From positions 2,728,001 through 2,792,000 of the forward strand of contig NZ_CP087134.1 in the NCBI RefSeq assembly GCF_020911925.1: DNA of 64,000 nucleotides, written 5' to 3'. This stretch comes from Flavobacterium cupriresistens. Its GTDB lineage: Bacteria; Bacteroidota; Bacteroidia; Flavobacteriales; Flavobacteriaceae. This document shows positions 49,032 to 57,712 of this stretch, piece by piece. The notes beneath the pieces are model-generated. The model saw nothing but the letters and a program-made list of their open reading frames with translations. It searched no databases and had not been told where the DNA came from. Both the position numbers and the translations under genes were made by a program. How positions within the stretch are numbered: position 1 is the stretch's first letter; each line of letters begins with the position of its first letter.

Positions 49032-50135
49032 TTATTTTTTATCCTTTGTTTTTTGCTTTTCTACTGTTTGATTTAATACTGTTATGGCAGTTGTACTTAA
49101 TGGGTAATAATGGGTTGCCATTTTAAAAAAACGAACAGCGTTATCTATTTTGTCAATTCCTAAACAATAATTTCCCATCCAGTTCAGATAACTTTCAGAA
49201 GGGGTAAAGGAAAAACCAAGTTGTTCAGAAAGTTTCGCATATTGTTGTTCTACTAAGGAGGGATCTTGTACCGCTTCTTTTACCTGGACCAGATGGTCTT
49301 CAAAAATAAAACGCAAACCGTCATACTCTGCCGGAATAGGAATAGTTCCATGATCTTCGTTTTCGTAATATTTAAAATTCCATCGCAGATTTTTAGGTTT
49401 TTTCACTTTTAACAAATTTTCAAACTTCCTGATTCCTCGGGCCATATCGGTTGTAGTATCCTGAGGGATGCTTTTTTTATTGGCCATAGCCAGATAAATA
49501 CTTCTTTTAGCAAAATCCTTTTTATTGAAAATAGAATCGGCTTTTTTGTTCATAATTTCATTGTCCCACCAAAGACTCGGGTCAATGATAACATAAGAAT
49601 TAAATAAAGAGGTGTGGTGCAGTAGAATATTCACGGCAGTCAGGCCTCCAAAAGAGTGTCCGTTTAAAACATTGTAACCCGAAGTTCTGTAAGTGGTATC
49701 GATATAAGGTCTGAGTTCTTTTTCTAAAAAAGTGATGAAATTTTTATTGCCGCCGCTTTGTTGAAACTGCTTTTTTGTCTTATCAAAAAAGGCCTGACGA
49801 TTCGCTTCAGTTGGAGTTAAATCTCTTGTGCGGTTAGTATTGGTGATTCCTATTACAATCATTTGCGGAGTCATAGAATAAGGTCCTTTGGCTAATGATT
49901 GTTGAAGGCCGGTAAAGGAATGGAAGTTATTTTCGGCATCTAACAAATAAACAACAGGGTATTTTGCCGGAGCAAGTTTAGAATTGTTGTAATCCGGTGG
50001 CAGATAAATCCAAAAAGTGCGTTCTTCATTCAATGCTTTCGAAAAAATACGGTGTTTACTGCCAATAGTGATGCTGTCTTGTGAAAACACAGCAGTAAAC
50101 GAAAATAAGAGAAAGAGAAGGAGAAATTTTTTCAT
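49032..50135 (-). CDS. Fes/IroE-like esterase, alpha/beta hydrolase
   Basis: A 367-residue exported protein (signal peptide MKKFLLLFLLFSFTAVFSQ) of the esterase D/ferric-enterobactin esterase family. The nucleophile elbow is NGHSFGGLTAVNIL near residues 155-168. The acid Asp in VIIDPSLWWDN and the His in NEDHGTIPIP complete the triad. Homologues hydrolyse trilactone siderophores in the periplasm or cytosol to release iron. The PepSY gene just upstream (7 bases) and nearby receptors support a siderophore role. The C-terminal 90 residues form TPR-like helices after the hydrolase fold. Confidence 0.88.
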   Translation of the reverse strand: MKKFLLLFLLFSFTAVFSQDSITIGSKHRIFSKALNEERTFWIYLPPDYNNSKLAPAKYPVVYLLDAENNFHSFTGLQQSLAKGPYSMTPQMIVIGITNTNRTRDLTPTEANRQAFFDKTKKQFQQSGGNKNFITFLEKELRPYIDTTYRTSGYNVLNGHSFGGLTAVNILLHHTSLFNSYVIIDPSLWWDNEIMNKKADSIFNKKDFAKRSIYLAMANKKSIPQDTTTDMARGIRKFENLLKVKKPKNLRWNFKYYENEDHGTIPIPAEYDGLRFIFEDHLVQVKEAVQDPSLVEQQYAKLSEQLGFSFTPSESYLNWMGNYCLGIDKIDNAVRFFKMATHYYPLSTTAITVLNQTVEKQKTKDKK

Positions 50136-50142
50136 TTTTAAT

Positions 50143-51312
50143 TTAAGTAAGGGAAGTTTTTTTCTTTTTATTTTGACGGCCGTACCAAATCAAGAATCCT
50201 GTTATAGGCAGAAACATACAGACTAAACCAACAAGGAGCGTGAAAATTTTTCCGAGCCATCCAGCCCAGAAGCCAATATGAAGGTTCATGGTTGTTTCAT
50301 CAATATACAATCCGTTAATCACTTTTACCGGAATTTCAATTTCCTGACCGGTGTAGCGGTTAATTGCGAATGTTTTTCCGTTTTGAACGCCCTTCAGACC
50401 AATGTCTTTAGCGGCAACAGCCGAGAGACTTGTGATACTGTCTTTTGCTGCTATAGAAAGTTTGACTTGTTCTACAGCTGCATCTTTTAAGAACAGCCGT
50501 TTTACAATTGGATTTAATGCCGCAAATGTTTTAGTACTGTCGTATTCCGGTTTGATATCCCGCATTGCCGCATAAGAGCGAGGGAAACCATCGAATACTT
50601 TGTGCGTTGTTTTGTTTAAAGTTTTGTTTACAATGACCAGACCGGTAATGGTAATGAGAAGTGCCGGAAGTAAATTATAGAAGCCGGGTACATTGTGCAG
50701 ATCATAATTCAGCCGTTTAAAACTGGCATTCTTCTTTATAGTGAAACTCTGAAGTCTGGTAGAGCGATTCCATTTTTTGGGCCACCAGAGAATAATTCCT
50801 GTAATTAGTTCGATTAAGAATATCCAAACGGAGATTTCTACGATGAGATTTCCGGTTTTTCCAAAGGGCATTTCACCGCTGTGAACATGCGCCACAACAT
50901 AAAAGAAATCGTAAGCCTTGCCGGAAGTTAAGACTTTGCCTGTATAAGGGTCAACCCATGAGAATTGTAAATCTCTTTCTTTGGTCGAAGAAGCAAGTTT
51001 TACACTTCGTTTTGGATCCCGATACGTAATAAAATAACTCGCTTTTCGATCGGGATGTTGTTTTTTAAAAGCTTTTAGGATTTCTTCCGGAGTTAATCTT
51101 TGTTCTTTAACTTCTTTAACGTACAAAGCATCAGAAGCCAGTCCGTCTATAATATCATCACAAAAAATAAATAATATTCCGGTAAGTGAAACAATAAAAA
51201 CGATGATACCCGAACTTAGTCCTAACCATAAATGGAGCCAGTGATTTAATTTGCTCCATTGGCTCTTTTGTTTGACTTTTTTTTCAGTTCTTTTAATTGG
51301 ATTTTTGGTCAT
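50143..51312 (-). CDS. PepSY-associated transmembrane protein, likely iron-siderophore reductase
   Basis: A 389-residue inner-membrane protein of the PepSY_TM family. Starting at the ATG at 51312 gives MTKNPIKRTEK. An upstream in-frame ATG at 51342 lies inside a terminator-like hairpin and is less likely. Helix 1 HWLHLWLGLSSGIIVFIVSL, helix 2 (NLIVEISVWIFLIELITGII) with WWPKKW after it, and a C-terminal pair ending GFLIWYGRQNKKKK are clear, and the first PepSY domain lies between helices 1 and 2. Family members such as FoxB and PiuB reduce or release iron from siderophores. It forms an operon with the esterase gene. Confidence 0.88.
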   Translation of the reverse strand: MTKNPIKRTEKKVKQKSQWSKLNHWLHLWLGLSSGIIVFIVSLTGILFIFCDDIIDGLASDALYVKEVKEQRLTPEEILKAFKKQHPDRKASYFITYRDPKRSVKLASSTKERDLQFSWVDPYTGKVLTSGKAYDFFYVVAHVHSGEMPFGKTGNLIVEISVWIFLIELITGIILWWPKKWNRSTRLQSFTIKKNASFKRLNYDLHNVPGFYNLLPALLITITGLVIVNKTLNKTTHKVFDGFPRSYAAMRDIKPEYDSTKTFAALNPIVKRLFLKDAAVEQVKLSIAAKDSITSLSAVAAKDIGLKGVQNGKTFAINRYTGQEIEIPVKVINGLYIDETTMNLHIGFWAGWLGKIFTLLVGLVCMFLPITGFLIWYGRQNKKKKTSLT

Positions 51313-51330
51313 AATAGAAAGCGATAAAAA

Positions 51331-51366
51331 CCAAGCCGGCATTTCGAGAACGATAAGCCAGCTTGG
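51331..51366 (-). terminator. Terminator between the receptor gene and the PepSY gene
   Basis: CCAAGCCGGC and GCCAGCTTGG pair with one mismatch. On the minus strand the hairpin is followed by GGTTTTTATC. It lies about 23 bases after the receptor stop and covers the ATG at 51342. Confidence 0.7.
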
Positions 51367-51388
51367 AAAAAAACTAATTTAAGTGGTA

Positions 51389-53761
51389 TTAAAATTTGAA
51401 AGTAAGATTAGCAACTAATTGTCTTGTTGGCATCATGGTAGCCCAGTAATCAGACGTCCAATATTCTTTGTTTGCAATGTTGTTTAGTTTTAGACCCAAT
51501 CTGATTTTTTGTTTTTCGTAAAAAACAGTGGCGTCCATTACCGTATATCCGTTTACTTTAAAGGTATTCGTATCGTTTATGTAGGTGTCACTTTGTGTAT
51601 TACCTCCAAAACCAAAACCAAGTCCTTTTACTTGACCATCTAATATTTTATAACTTACCCAAAGGTTTGCTACATTGGCAGGTGTAGAATAAGGTCTTTT
51701 TCCCTGAGTTGCCGCATTTGTTTTGGTAAATTTACTTTCGTTGTAGCCATACCCTAATATAATGTGTAAACCTCTAATTGGATTTGCGATTAAATCTGCC
51801 TCAAAACCTTTGCTTCTTTGAGTAGCGTCTTGAATAGAATACAAGTTGTTAGTAGGGTCGGTACGGACTTTATCTTTTACTTCAATATCATAATAGCTTA
51901 AAGTTCCGTTTAGTTTTCCTCCTAACAATTCAACCTTCACACCACCTTCAATTTGGTTGGCTTGTTCTGGTTTGAATTCTGTTAATTCCGTTGGATTTGC
52001 AGCTGTAGTTCCTGGACCTACATTGGTAAAGCCGTTCATATAATTTCCAAATAAAGAGACTTTATCCTTAACCACCTGATAAATCAAACCCATTTTTGGA
52101 GAAACGGCAATCTGATTGTATTTCGCAATTTTGTTTTCGTAACGATCAACACGCACACTGGCCATTGCAATAAATCGGTCTGTAAAGTTAATTACATCCG
52201 ATACATAACCGCTTAACGTTCTGAAATCTCGGATACCAACTACACTTGGAGCCGGCAAGGCAGCAATCAGCTGTTTGTATTTTTCCATGTTTATAAAAGC
52301 AGCATTTCCGTTGATTGCCAATGCAGGATTTCCGGCCGCAGCATCGTATGAATTAATGACCCATCTGTTATCGTTGGTACTGATGTAAGTATAATCAAGT
52401 CCGATCAATGCGCGGTGTTTTATACTTCCGGTATGAAATGTTCCAACAAAATTTTGTTGCAATTGTGTTGTTTTGAAAACACTATTGATGTTCATTAGCC
52501 TTCTTTGTAACGTTACATCACCATTGGCTGCGGTATTAAAAAGGAGGAACAAATAGTTGGCCTTGTTGTCTGTATAAGCATTTGAAAAATTGGTCTGTGA
52601 AACCCAATTATCAGACAATTGGTAGGTAGCTCTGGCGTAAATATTAGTGTTTTTTGACTCCGACTGTAAATCGTCTGTTGTATATGATTTTTTGAAATCA
52701 AAATTCAATTGATCTATATTTTTTGCAGTTGGATTCCCGGATCCAAGACCTATCCAGCTTGAGTTACGACTTCCTTTGTACAATTCTGCATCAAAATCTA
52801 AAGTTAATTTATCGCTTACTTTATAGGTAAATGACGGTGCAATTATAAAGGTGTTGCTTTTTCCTTGATCTTGCCATGTTTTTTGATTGTCCAGAGCAGC
52901 ATTTACTCTAAAAAGCATTGTTTTTTCTTCGTTCAAAGGCGTATTAAAATCTATAGTTGTTCGACTTAACGCCCAGTTTCCGGTAGTGTAACTCACTTCA
53001 CCTTTAGTAAATTCAAATGGTTTTTTGGTTACGCGGTTGATAAGACCTCCGTAGGTAGTTAAAGCAGATCCGAAGAGTGTTGCAGATGGTCCTTTTATTA
53101 CTTCAATGCTTTCCAGATTTACAGGATCGCTTAAAGTTACCCAGTTGGTGTTCATTCCGTTACGGATAGATCCTGCTGCAGATGCACCACTAAAACCACG
53201 CATTCTGATGCTCAGACCAATTCCTCCTGATCCCAAACTTTGTGTTACATTATTTAATCCCGGTGCTGAATTTAATGCGCTTCTAAAATCAACTGCAATT
53301 TGCTCCTGGAAAAGTTCTTTTGGCACTACCGTATAAACCTGAGGATTCTCAAGATTACTAATTGGTAGTCTTGCAACAAATTCACTTTTCTTTTCAGCGA
53401 ATTTTTTAGCTGCAGAGACTACAACAACTTCGTTTAATTCTTTTAACGAAGACTGAAGCTGAAAAGAAACTGTAGCAGTTTCTCCTGTGGTTACGGTTAC
53501 TTCTTGTTTTGATGGTGTATGTCCCGTCATATTAATTTCAATCTGATACGTTCCTGCCGGTACTTTGTGAAAAAGGAACACACCATTTTCGTCTGTAGTT
53601 GCTGATTTTTTTAATTCAGCTATAATTACATTTACCGATACCGCATTTTGATCATCAGCTGTGATTACGGTTCCTTTTATCGAACCGGTGTTTTGTTGTG
53701 CAAATGTCTGCGTTATAGACAGACACAGCAGTATTGCCCCTAAAAATAGCTTGTTTAACAT
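51389..53761 (-). CDS. TonB-dependent siderophore receptor with CarboxypepD-like domain (paralogue A)
   Basis: A 790-residue receptor counted from the ATG at 53761 (MLNKLFLGAILLCLSITQTFAQ); an ATG 30 bases upstream would add a charged lead before the signal peptide. Order: signal peptide, carboxypeptidase-regulatory-like domain (SIKGTVITADDQNAVSVNV), a plug with NPQVYTVVPKEL, IRMRGFSG and ESIEVIKGPSATLFGS, and a barrel ending QLVANLTFKF. It shares plug blocks with the receptor at 55064 (NPQVY, IEVIKGPS, YGGLIN-VTKKPF), so the two are paralogues on either side of an AraC regulator. Likely imports a ferric siderophore. Confidence 0.93.
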   Translation of the reverse strand: MLNKLFLGAILLCLSITQTFAQQNTGSIKGTVITADDQNAVSVNVIIAELKKSATTDENGVFLFHKVPAGTYQIEINMTGHTPSKQEVTVTTGETATVSFQLQSSLKELNEVVVVSAAKKFAEKKSEFVARLPISNLENPQVYTVVPKELFQEQIAVDFRSALNSAPGLNNVTQSLGSGGIGLSIRMRGFSGASAAGSIRNGMNTNWVTLSDPVNLESIEVIKGPSATLFGSALTTYGGLINRVTKKPFEFTKGEVSYTTGNWALSRTTIDFNTPLNEEKTMLFRVNAALDNQKTWQDQGKSNTFIIAPSFTYKVSDKLTLDFDAELYKGSRNSSWIGLGSGNPTAKNIDQLNFDFKKSYTTDDLQSESKNTNIYARATYQLSDNWVSQTNFSNAYTDNKANYLFLLFNTAANGDVTLQRRLMNINSVFKTTQLQQNFVGTFHTGSIKHRALIGLDYTYISTNDNRWVINSYDAAAGNPALAINGNAAFINMEKYKQLIAALPAPSVVGIRDFRTLSGYVSDVINFTDRFIAMASVRVDRYENKIAKYNQIAVSPKMGLIYQVVKDKVSLFGNYMNGFTNVGPGTTAANPTELTEFKPEQANQIEGGVKVELLGGKLNGTLSYYDIEVKDKVRTDPTNNLYSIQDATQRSKGFEADLIANPIRGLHIILGYGYNESKFTKTNAATQGKRPYSTPANVANLWVSYKILDGQVKGLGFGFGGNTQSDTYINDTNTFKVNGYTVMDATVFYEKQKIRLGLKLNNIANKEYWTSDYWATMMPTRQLVANLTFKF

Positions 53762-53829
53762 TTTTTTTGCTTTGGTTTTAATAAAAAACATTTTATCCTT
53801 ATTTAGATTAGTTATAAATTGATAATTTT

Positions 53830-53891
53830 ACGCAAAAGTAATGTGTTAACAAAAACTTAATAAACGCAAAAAGGATTAATATAAACGCAAA
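53830..53891. promoter_or_regulatory. Three ACGCAAAA direct repeats in the regulator/receptor intergenic region
   Basis: ACGCAAAA occurs at 53830-53837, 53864-53871 and 53884-53891. The last two lie in a longer shared word TAAACGCAAAAnGGATT and are exactly 20 bases apart (two DNA turns), the spacing expected for AraC-type binding. The first overlaps the -7 element TACTTTTG (minus strand 53833-53840) of the receptor gene. They are candidate operators for the regulator encoded next door. Confidence 0.5.
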
Positions 53892-53990
53892 AGGGATTTT
53901 GTGAAACTTGCCTAGCCTCAGTTAGTTGCAACGGCTGTAAGGAATGTAAGCGCTATCTTACGCAATAAAAAAGTGGATAAAAAAGGGCCA

Positions 53991-54980
53991 ATGAAAACAA
54001 TGATGAGAAGTGATATCTTCAAAAAAGAAGTGGTGGTTGTAAATGATCCTATTCGATTTAATAAAGAAGATCTTATTGAGAAAAAAATCAATTTTGACAA
54101 CAAAGGAATCAAAGGTGTAATCACTGATATTATGCTAAACGGAATTCACGTGGTTGCGAGAGATTTGACAATGGAGAATGATTCGTATGCGATTGAAGTA
54201 GAACATGATTTTTCTTTTGTAAAACTTCATATTGAAATGGAGGGAGATAACGAATATTGTCCTGAAGATAAATCCCAGCGTGGAATTTACATTCCGCAAG
54301 GACATTATAATTTATTTTATTTACCCAAAATAAAAGGAGTTCTAAACTACAGAACCAAAAGAAGAAGAACGCTCGAAATTACTTTTACGGAAGCGTATTT
54401 AGAGAAGTTATTTTATCCGAATTTAAAAACTACCATACCATTGCTGGCAGACGCAATAACAAACCAGACTTCATACGCCATGTGGGAAACCAGTAAAAGT
54501 ATTTCGCCAAAACTAAATATTTTGATTGAAGATATTCTGCAATGTTCTTATTCGGGAGCGATCAAAAAAGCCTTTTTAGAGTCAAAAATAGTAGAGATTC
54601 TTTCGTATTTGTTTACGATAATTAACGAAGAGGAAAACACTTCAGTAAGTGTCGAAATAAGCGCCGGTGATTATGCAAAAGTTCTGGAAGTCGAGAATAT
54701 CTTAAAAACACAATTCAAAGAGAAACTTACGCTGGCAGGTATTGCCGCTGAGGTTGGGTTGAATAATTTTAAAATTAAAAAGTATTTTAAATTAGTTTAT
54801 AATACTACTGTTTTTAATTATCTGACAATGGTGAGAATGGAATATGCCAAACAATTGTTGGTCGAAAAAGACTATCCGATTTCTGCCGTTTCAGAAGAAT
54901 TGGGATATAAAAATCAACATCATTTCACAGTAGCTTTTAAAAAGACATTCGGCTATTTGCCTAGTAAATTGAAGCAATAG
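53991..54980 (+). CDS. AraC-family regulator, PchR-like
   Basis: A 329-residue regulator from the ATG at 53991 (MKTMMRSDIF); a GTG at 53973 and ATGs at 54000 and 54003 are alternatives. The N-terminal 200 residues form an effector-sensing domain with FVKLHIEMEGDNEY and RGIYIPQGHYNLFYLP, as in PchR-type siderophore-sensing AraC proteins. Two C-terminal helix-turn-helix motifs follow: KLTLAGIAAEVGLNNFKIKK and YPISAVSEELGYKNQHHFTV. It diverges from one TonB receptor gene and converges on another. It most likely activates them when a ferric siderophore is bound. Confidence 0.9.
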   Translation: MKTMMRSDIFKKEVVVVNDPIRFNKEDLIEKKINFDNKGIKGVITDIMLNGIHVVARDLTMENDSYAIEVEHDFSFVKLHIEMEGDNEYCPEDKSQRGIYIPQGHYNLFYLPKIKGVLNYRTKRRRTLEITFTEAYLEKLFYPNLKTTIPLLADAITNQTSYAMWETSKSISPKLNILIEDILQCSYSGAIKKAFLESKIVEILSYLFTIINEEENTSVSVEISAGDYAKVLEVENILKTQFKEKLTLAGIAAEVGLNNFKIKKYFKLVYNTTVFNYLTMVRMEYAKQLLVEKDYPISAVSEELGYKNQHHFTVAFKKTFGYLPSKLKQ

Positions 54981-55002
54981 CTTTTAACTTTAATAAAAAA
55001 AC

Positions 55003-55043
55003 AAGCCTCGAAATCACTAATTGCATATAGGATTTCGAGGCTT
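55003..55043. terminator. Bidirectional terminator after the AraC regulator
   Basis: AAGCCTCGAAATC and GATTTCGAGGCTT form a perfect 13-base stem with a 15-base loop, A-rich before and T-rich after, between the regulator and the converging receptor gene. Confidence 0.88.
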
Positions 55044-55063
55044 TTTATTTAAATTGAAATGGA

Positions 55064-57490
55064 TTAAAACTTATACGAGAAGCTTGCTACCAGATTTCTT
55101 GGTTTTTGTGGATTTACGGTAGACCAGCCACCGTTAAAGTAATCTTTGTTAGCCATATTATTAAGATTTAAAGCCACACGGAATTTAGTAGAGCTGTAAA
55201 AAACAGAACTATTTACAACCGTATATTCAGGAAGTACAAATTTCCCTGTTTTTGGACTGTCCAAAATAGCGTTTTCGCTGGCATAATTTCCTCCAAATCC
55301 TAAACCAAATCCTTCAAGAGTACCGGAATCAAATTTGTAAGTAGCCCAAAGATTGATCAGGTTTTTTGGTCCGGCCCAGAAAGGTCTTTTTCCATTTTCC
55401 AACCAGACATCACCGTCGTTTCCTTTGGTAATTTTACTGTCATTGTAGCTATATCCTGCTATGATGCTTAATCCTTTTATTGGAGCCGCATTCAAGTCAA
55501 GTTCAAAACCTTTACTTCTTGATTCACCTCCCTGCACAGTAAATGTATTGGAGCTTACTACTAAATTGGCAACATTAATATCATAAAAACTTACAGTTGC
55601 ATTTAATTTATCAGAAAGAAGATTGGCTTTAACTCCAAATTCTAATTGATTGGCATGTTCAGGTTCAAAAGTTTTAGGTTGTATATCTCCGTTAGCATCA
55701 GTAGTACTGCCTGGAGCAACATTTCTAAAACCATTCATATAATTGGCAAATACAGCTAGTTTATCTTCAATAGGCTGATACAATAATCCGAATTTTGGAG
55801 ATAAAGCTGTTTGAGTATAATCGTCTTTGTCATTTTTGATGTCGCCTTTTGTGTCAAAATAATCAACTCTCAAGCTGGCCATTGCCAATAAAGTTGGCGT
55901 AATGTTAAGTACGTCTGAAGCATAAGCACTATAGGTCGCATCTTGTTGGTTAAAGTTTTGTGCTGCTTCCTTAGAAAGAACATTATCAACCGATGTTCTG
56001 GTCAGGTAATTTGGAGCTAAAGGATCAAATTGTCTGACTTCTCCTTGTGCGGTAATATTGTACAATTTTGCATATCCTGATCCTGCATAGGTTACATTTC
56101 TTTCAAAATAATCAAGACCGGCCACGATACGATTGCGCAGGTTCCCAATTTTAAAATCACCTACAAAATTCTGTTGTATGTCTGTTGTACTGGTTTGGGA
56201 CTGTTGGTCGCTAATCCAAAAAGCAAAATCTCCTTTTCCATCTTCGTTATCATAAATATAAGAGTAGTATCCGTTTGATTTAGAAGAACCTCGTGATAAA
56301 ACCGTTTGAGATGTCCATTGATCAGAGATTTTATAATTCATCTGTGCCTGTAAACTAAAACGAGGATTTTTTATCGATAAATCATTGCTGTAAAAAGAAA
56401 GATCGGTGTTGTAATTTAATTCCCCAAGGTTTGCAAATTGCAGCTGCTGGTCTCTTCCTAAAAACAACATGGACGGAGTTGTTTTTTCTTCCTGCATAAA
56501 CTCGGTGTTGATAAGGAAAGACAATTTATCATTTACCTTATAAGAAAGGGAAGGAGCTACAAACAAAGCTGTACGAAAGCCCGCGTCCTGAAAACTGTTT
56601 TCTGTTTGATACGAAGTATTGATGCGAAACAAAATGTTGTCGTTATCGTCCAGCGCTGTATTGACATCTGCCGTTACTCTGTTTAGTCCAAAACTTCCGC
56701 TTGTATACGAAACTTCGCCGGCGAAACCAACAAATGGTTTTTTGGTAACGGTATTAATAAGACCACCATAACTAACTAAGGAGCTTCCGAACAAAGTTCC
56801 GGATGGTCCTTTAATTACTTCTATTCGTTCTATATTGGCAGGATCAAGACTTCCGTTTGTTAAGCCCGGCAATCCGTTTACAACATTGGCTTGAACTTCA
56901 AAACCACGTAAAGTATAGTAAGATCCTCCATCACCACCACGTCCGGTAGATTCCCAAAGTTTTTGAATTCCGGGAACATTTTTTAAGGCATCTTCATAAT
57001 TGGTAATGGCTTGCTCTTTCATTATTTCAGAAGAAACAACATTATAAACTTGCGGATTTTCAATGTTTTTCAATGGCATTTTAGAAACGTAAGTACTTTG
57101 CTTTGGAAAAGCCTTTCCTTTATTACTGGTAATTACAACCTCTTTTAATTGTTTGTTAGAAACCGTTAACTGTAATTGTAGTGTAGTAACCTGATTTTCG
57201 GTAACGATTATTTCTTGTGTCAGTTTTTCATAACCGGCCAATGAAATTTGTAAAGTATAACTTCCCGATTTTACTCGGTTTAGTTCAAATGCGCCATATT
57301 CGTTGGAAGTTGTAGCGTATTTTGAATTTTTTAAGTTCAAGTAAACATCTTCTGCCTTTTCGCCGTCAGAAGTTGTTATGGTTCCTTTAATACTTCCGAA
57401 AGATTGTTGGGCAGAAATAGTAGTTATTGAAAATAAGAATAAGAAGAAAACAAAAAGAATTTGTTGCACTCTGGGGTTTAGATAATTCAT
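55064..57490 (-). CDS. TonB-dependent siderophore receptor with CarboxypepD-like domain (paralogue B)
   Basis: An 808-residue receptor with signal peptide (to TTISAQQ) and a carboxypeptidase-regulatory-like domain (SIKGTITTSDGEKAEDVYL). The plug has NPQVYNVVSSEIM, YYTLRGFEV, IERIEVIKGPSGTLFGS and YGGLINTVTKKPF, and the barrel ends NLVASFSYKF. The same plug words occur in the receptor at 51389, so they are paralogues. A consensus promoter lies at 57542-57571. Substrate is probably a ferric siderophore related to that of its paralogue. Confidence 0.93.
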   Translation of the reverse strand: MNYLNPRVQQILFVFFLFLFSITTISAQQSFGSIKGTITTSDGEKAEDVYLNLKNSKYATTSNEYGAFELNRVKSGSYTLQISLAGYEKLTQEIIVTENQVTTLQLQLTVSNKQLKEVVITSNKGKAFPKQSTYVSKMPLKNIENPQVYNVVSSEIMKEQAITNYEDALKNVPGIQKLWESTGRGGDGGSYYTLRGFEVQANVVNGLPGLTNGSLDPANIERIEVIKGPSGTLFGSSLVSYGGLINTVTKKPFVGFAGEVSYTSGSFGLNRVTADVNTALDDNDNILFRINTSYQTENSFQDAGFRTALFVAPSLSYKVNDKLSFLINTEFMQEEKTTPSMLFLGRDQQLQFANLGELNYNTDLSFYSNDLSIKNPRFSLQAQMNYKISDQWTSQTVLSRGSSKSNGYYSYIYDNEDGKGDFAFWISDQQSQTSTTDIQQNFVGDFKIGNLRNRIVAGLDYFERNVTYAGSGYAKLYNITAQGEVRQFDPLAPNYLTRTSVDNVLSKEAAQNFNQQDATYSAYASDVLNITPTLLAMASLRVDYFDTKGDIKNDKDDYTQTALSPKFGLLYQPIEDKLAVFANYMNGFRNVAPGSTTDANGDIQPKTFEPEHANQLEFGVKANLLSDKLNATVSFYDINVANLVVSSNTFTVQGGESRSKGFELDLNAAPIKGLSIIAGYSYNDSKITKGNDGDVWLENGKRPFWAGPKNLINLWATYKFDSGTLEGFGLGFGGNYASENAILDSPKTGKFVLPEYTVVNSSVFYSSTKFRVALNLNNMANKDYFNGGWSTVNPQKPRNLVASFSYKF

Positions 57491-57541
57491 GGTTATTTAA
57501 ATTAATTAAAATATCTTTATTTGGAATAAATAAAAACTGTG

Positions 57542-57571
57542 CAAATTTAAAAATTAATATTATTTTAACAA
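57542..57571 (-). promoter_or_regulatory. Bacteroidota-type promoter for the receptor gene
   Basis: On the minus strand TTG (57569-57571) and TAAATTTG (57542-57549) are 19 bases apart, about 52 bases before the start. Confidence 0.65.
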
Positions 57572-57712
57572 TTGTAATTCTTTAAAATTTGGTGATGAAA
57601 TTGTTAAATGTTGATTTTGCAGTAATTAAAGTAAGAATCGTCTTTACAACTGCATTAGGCAGGGATTAAAAAAGTCTTATTTTTGCAACTTAATTAAGTG
57701 CAGATACAATCG

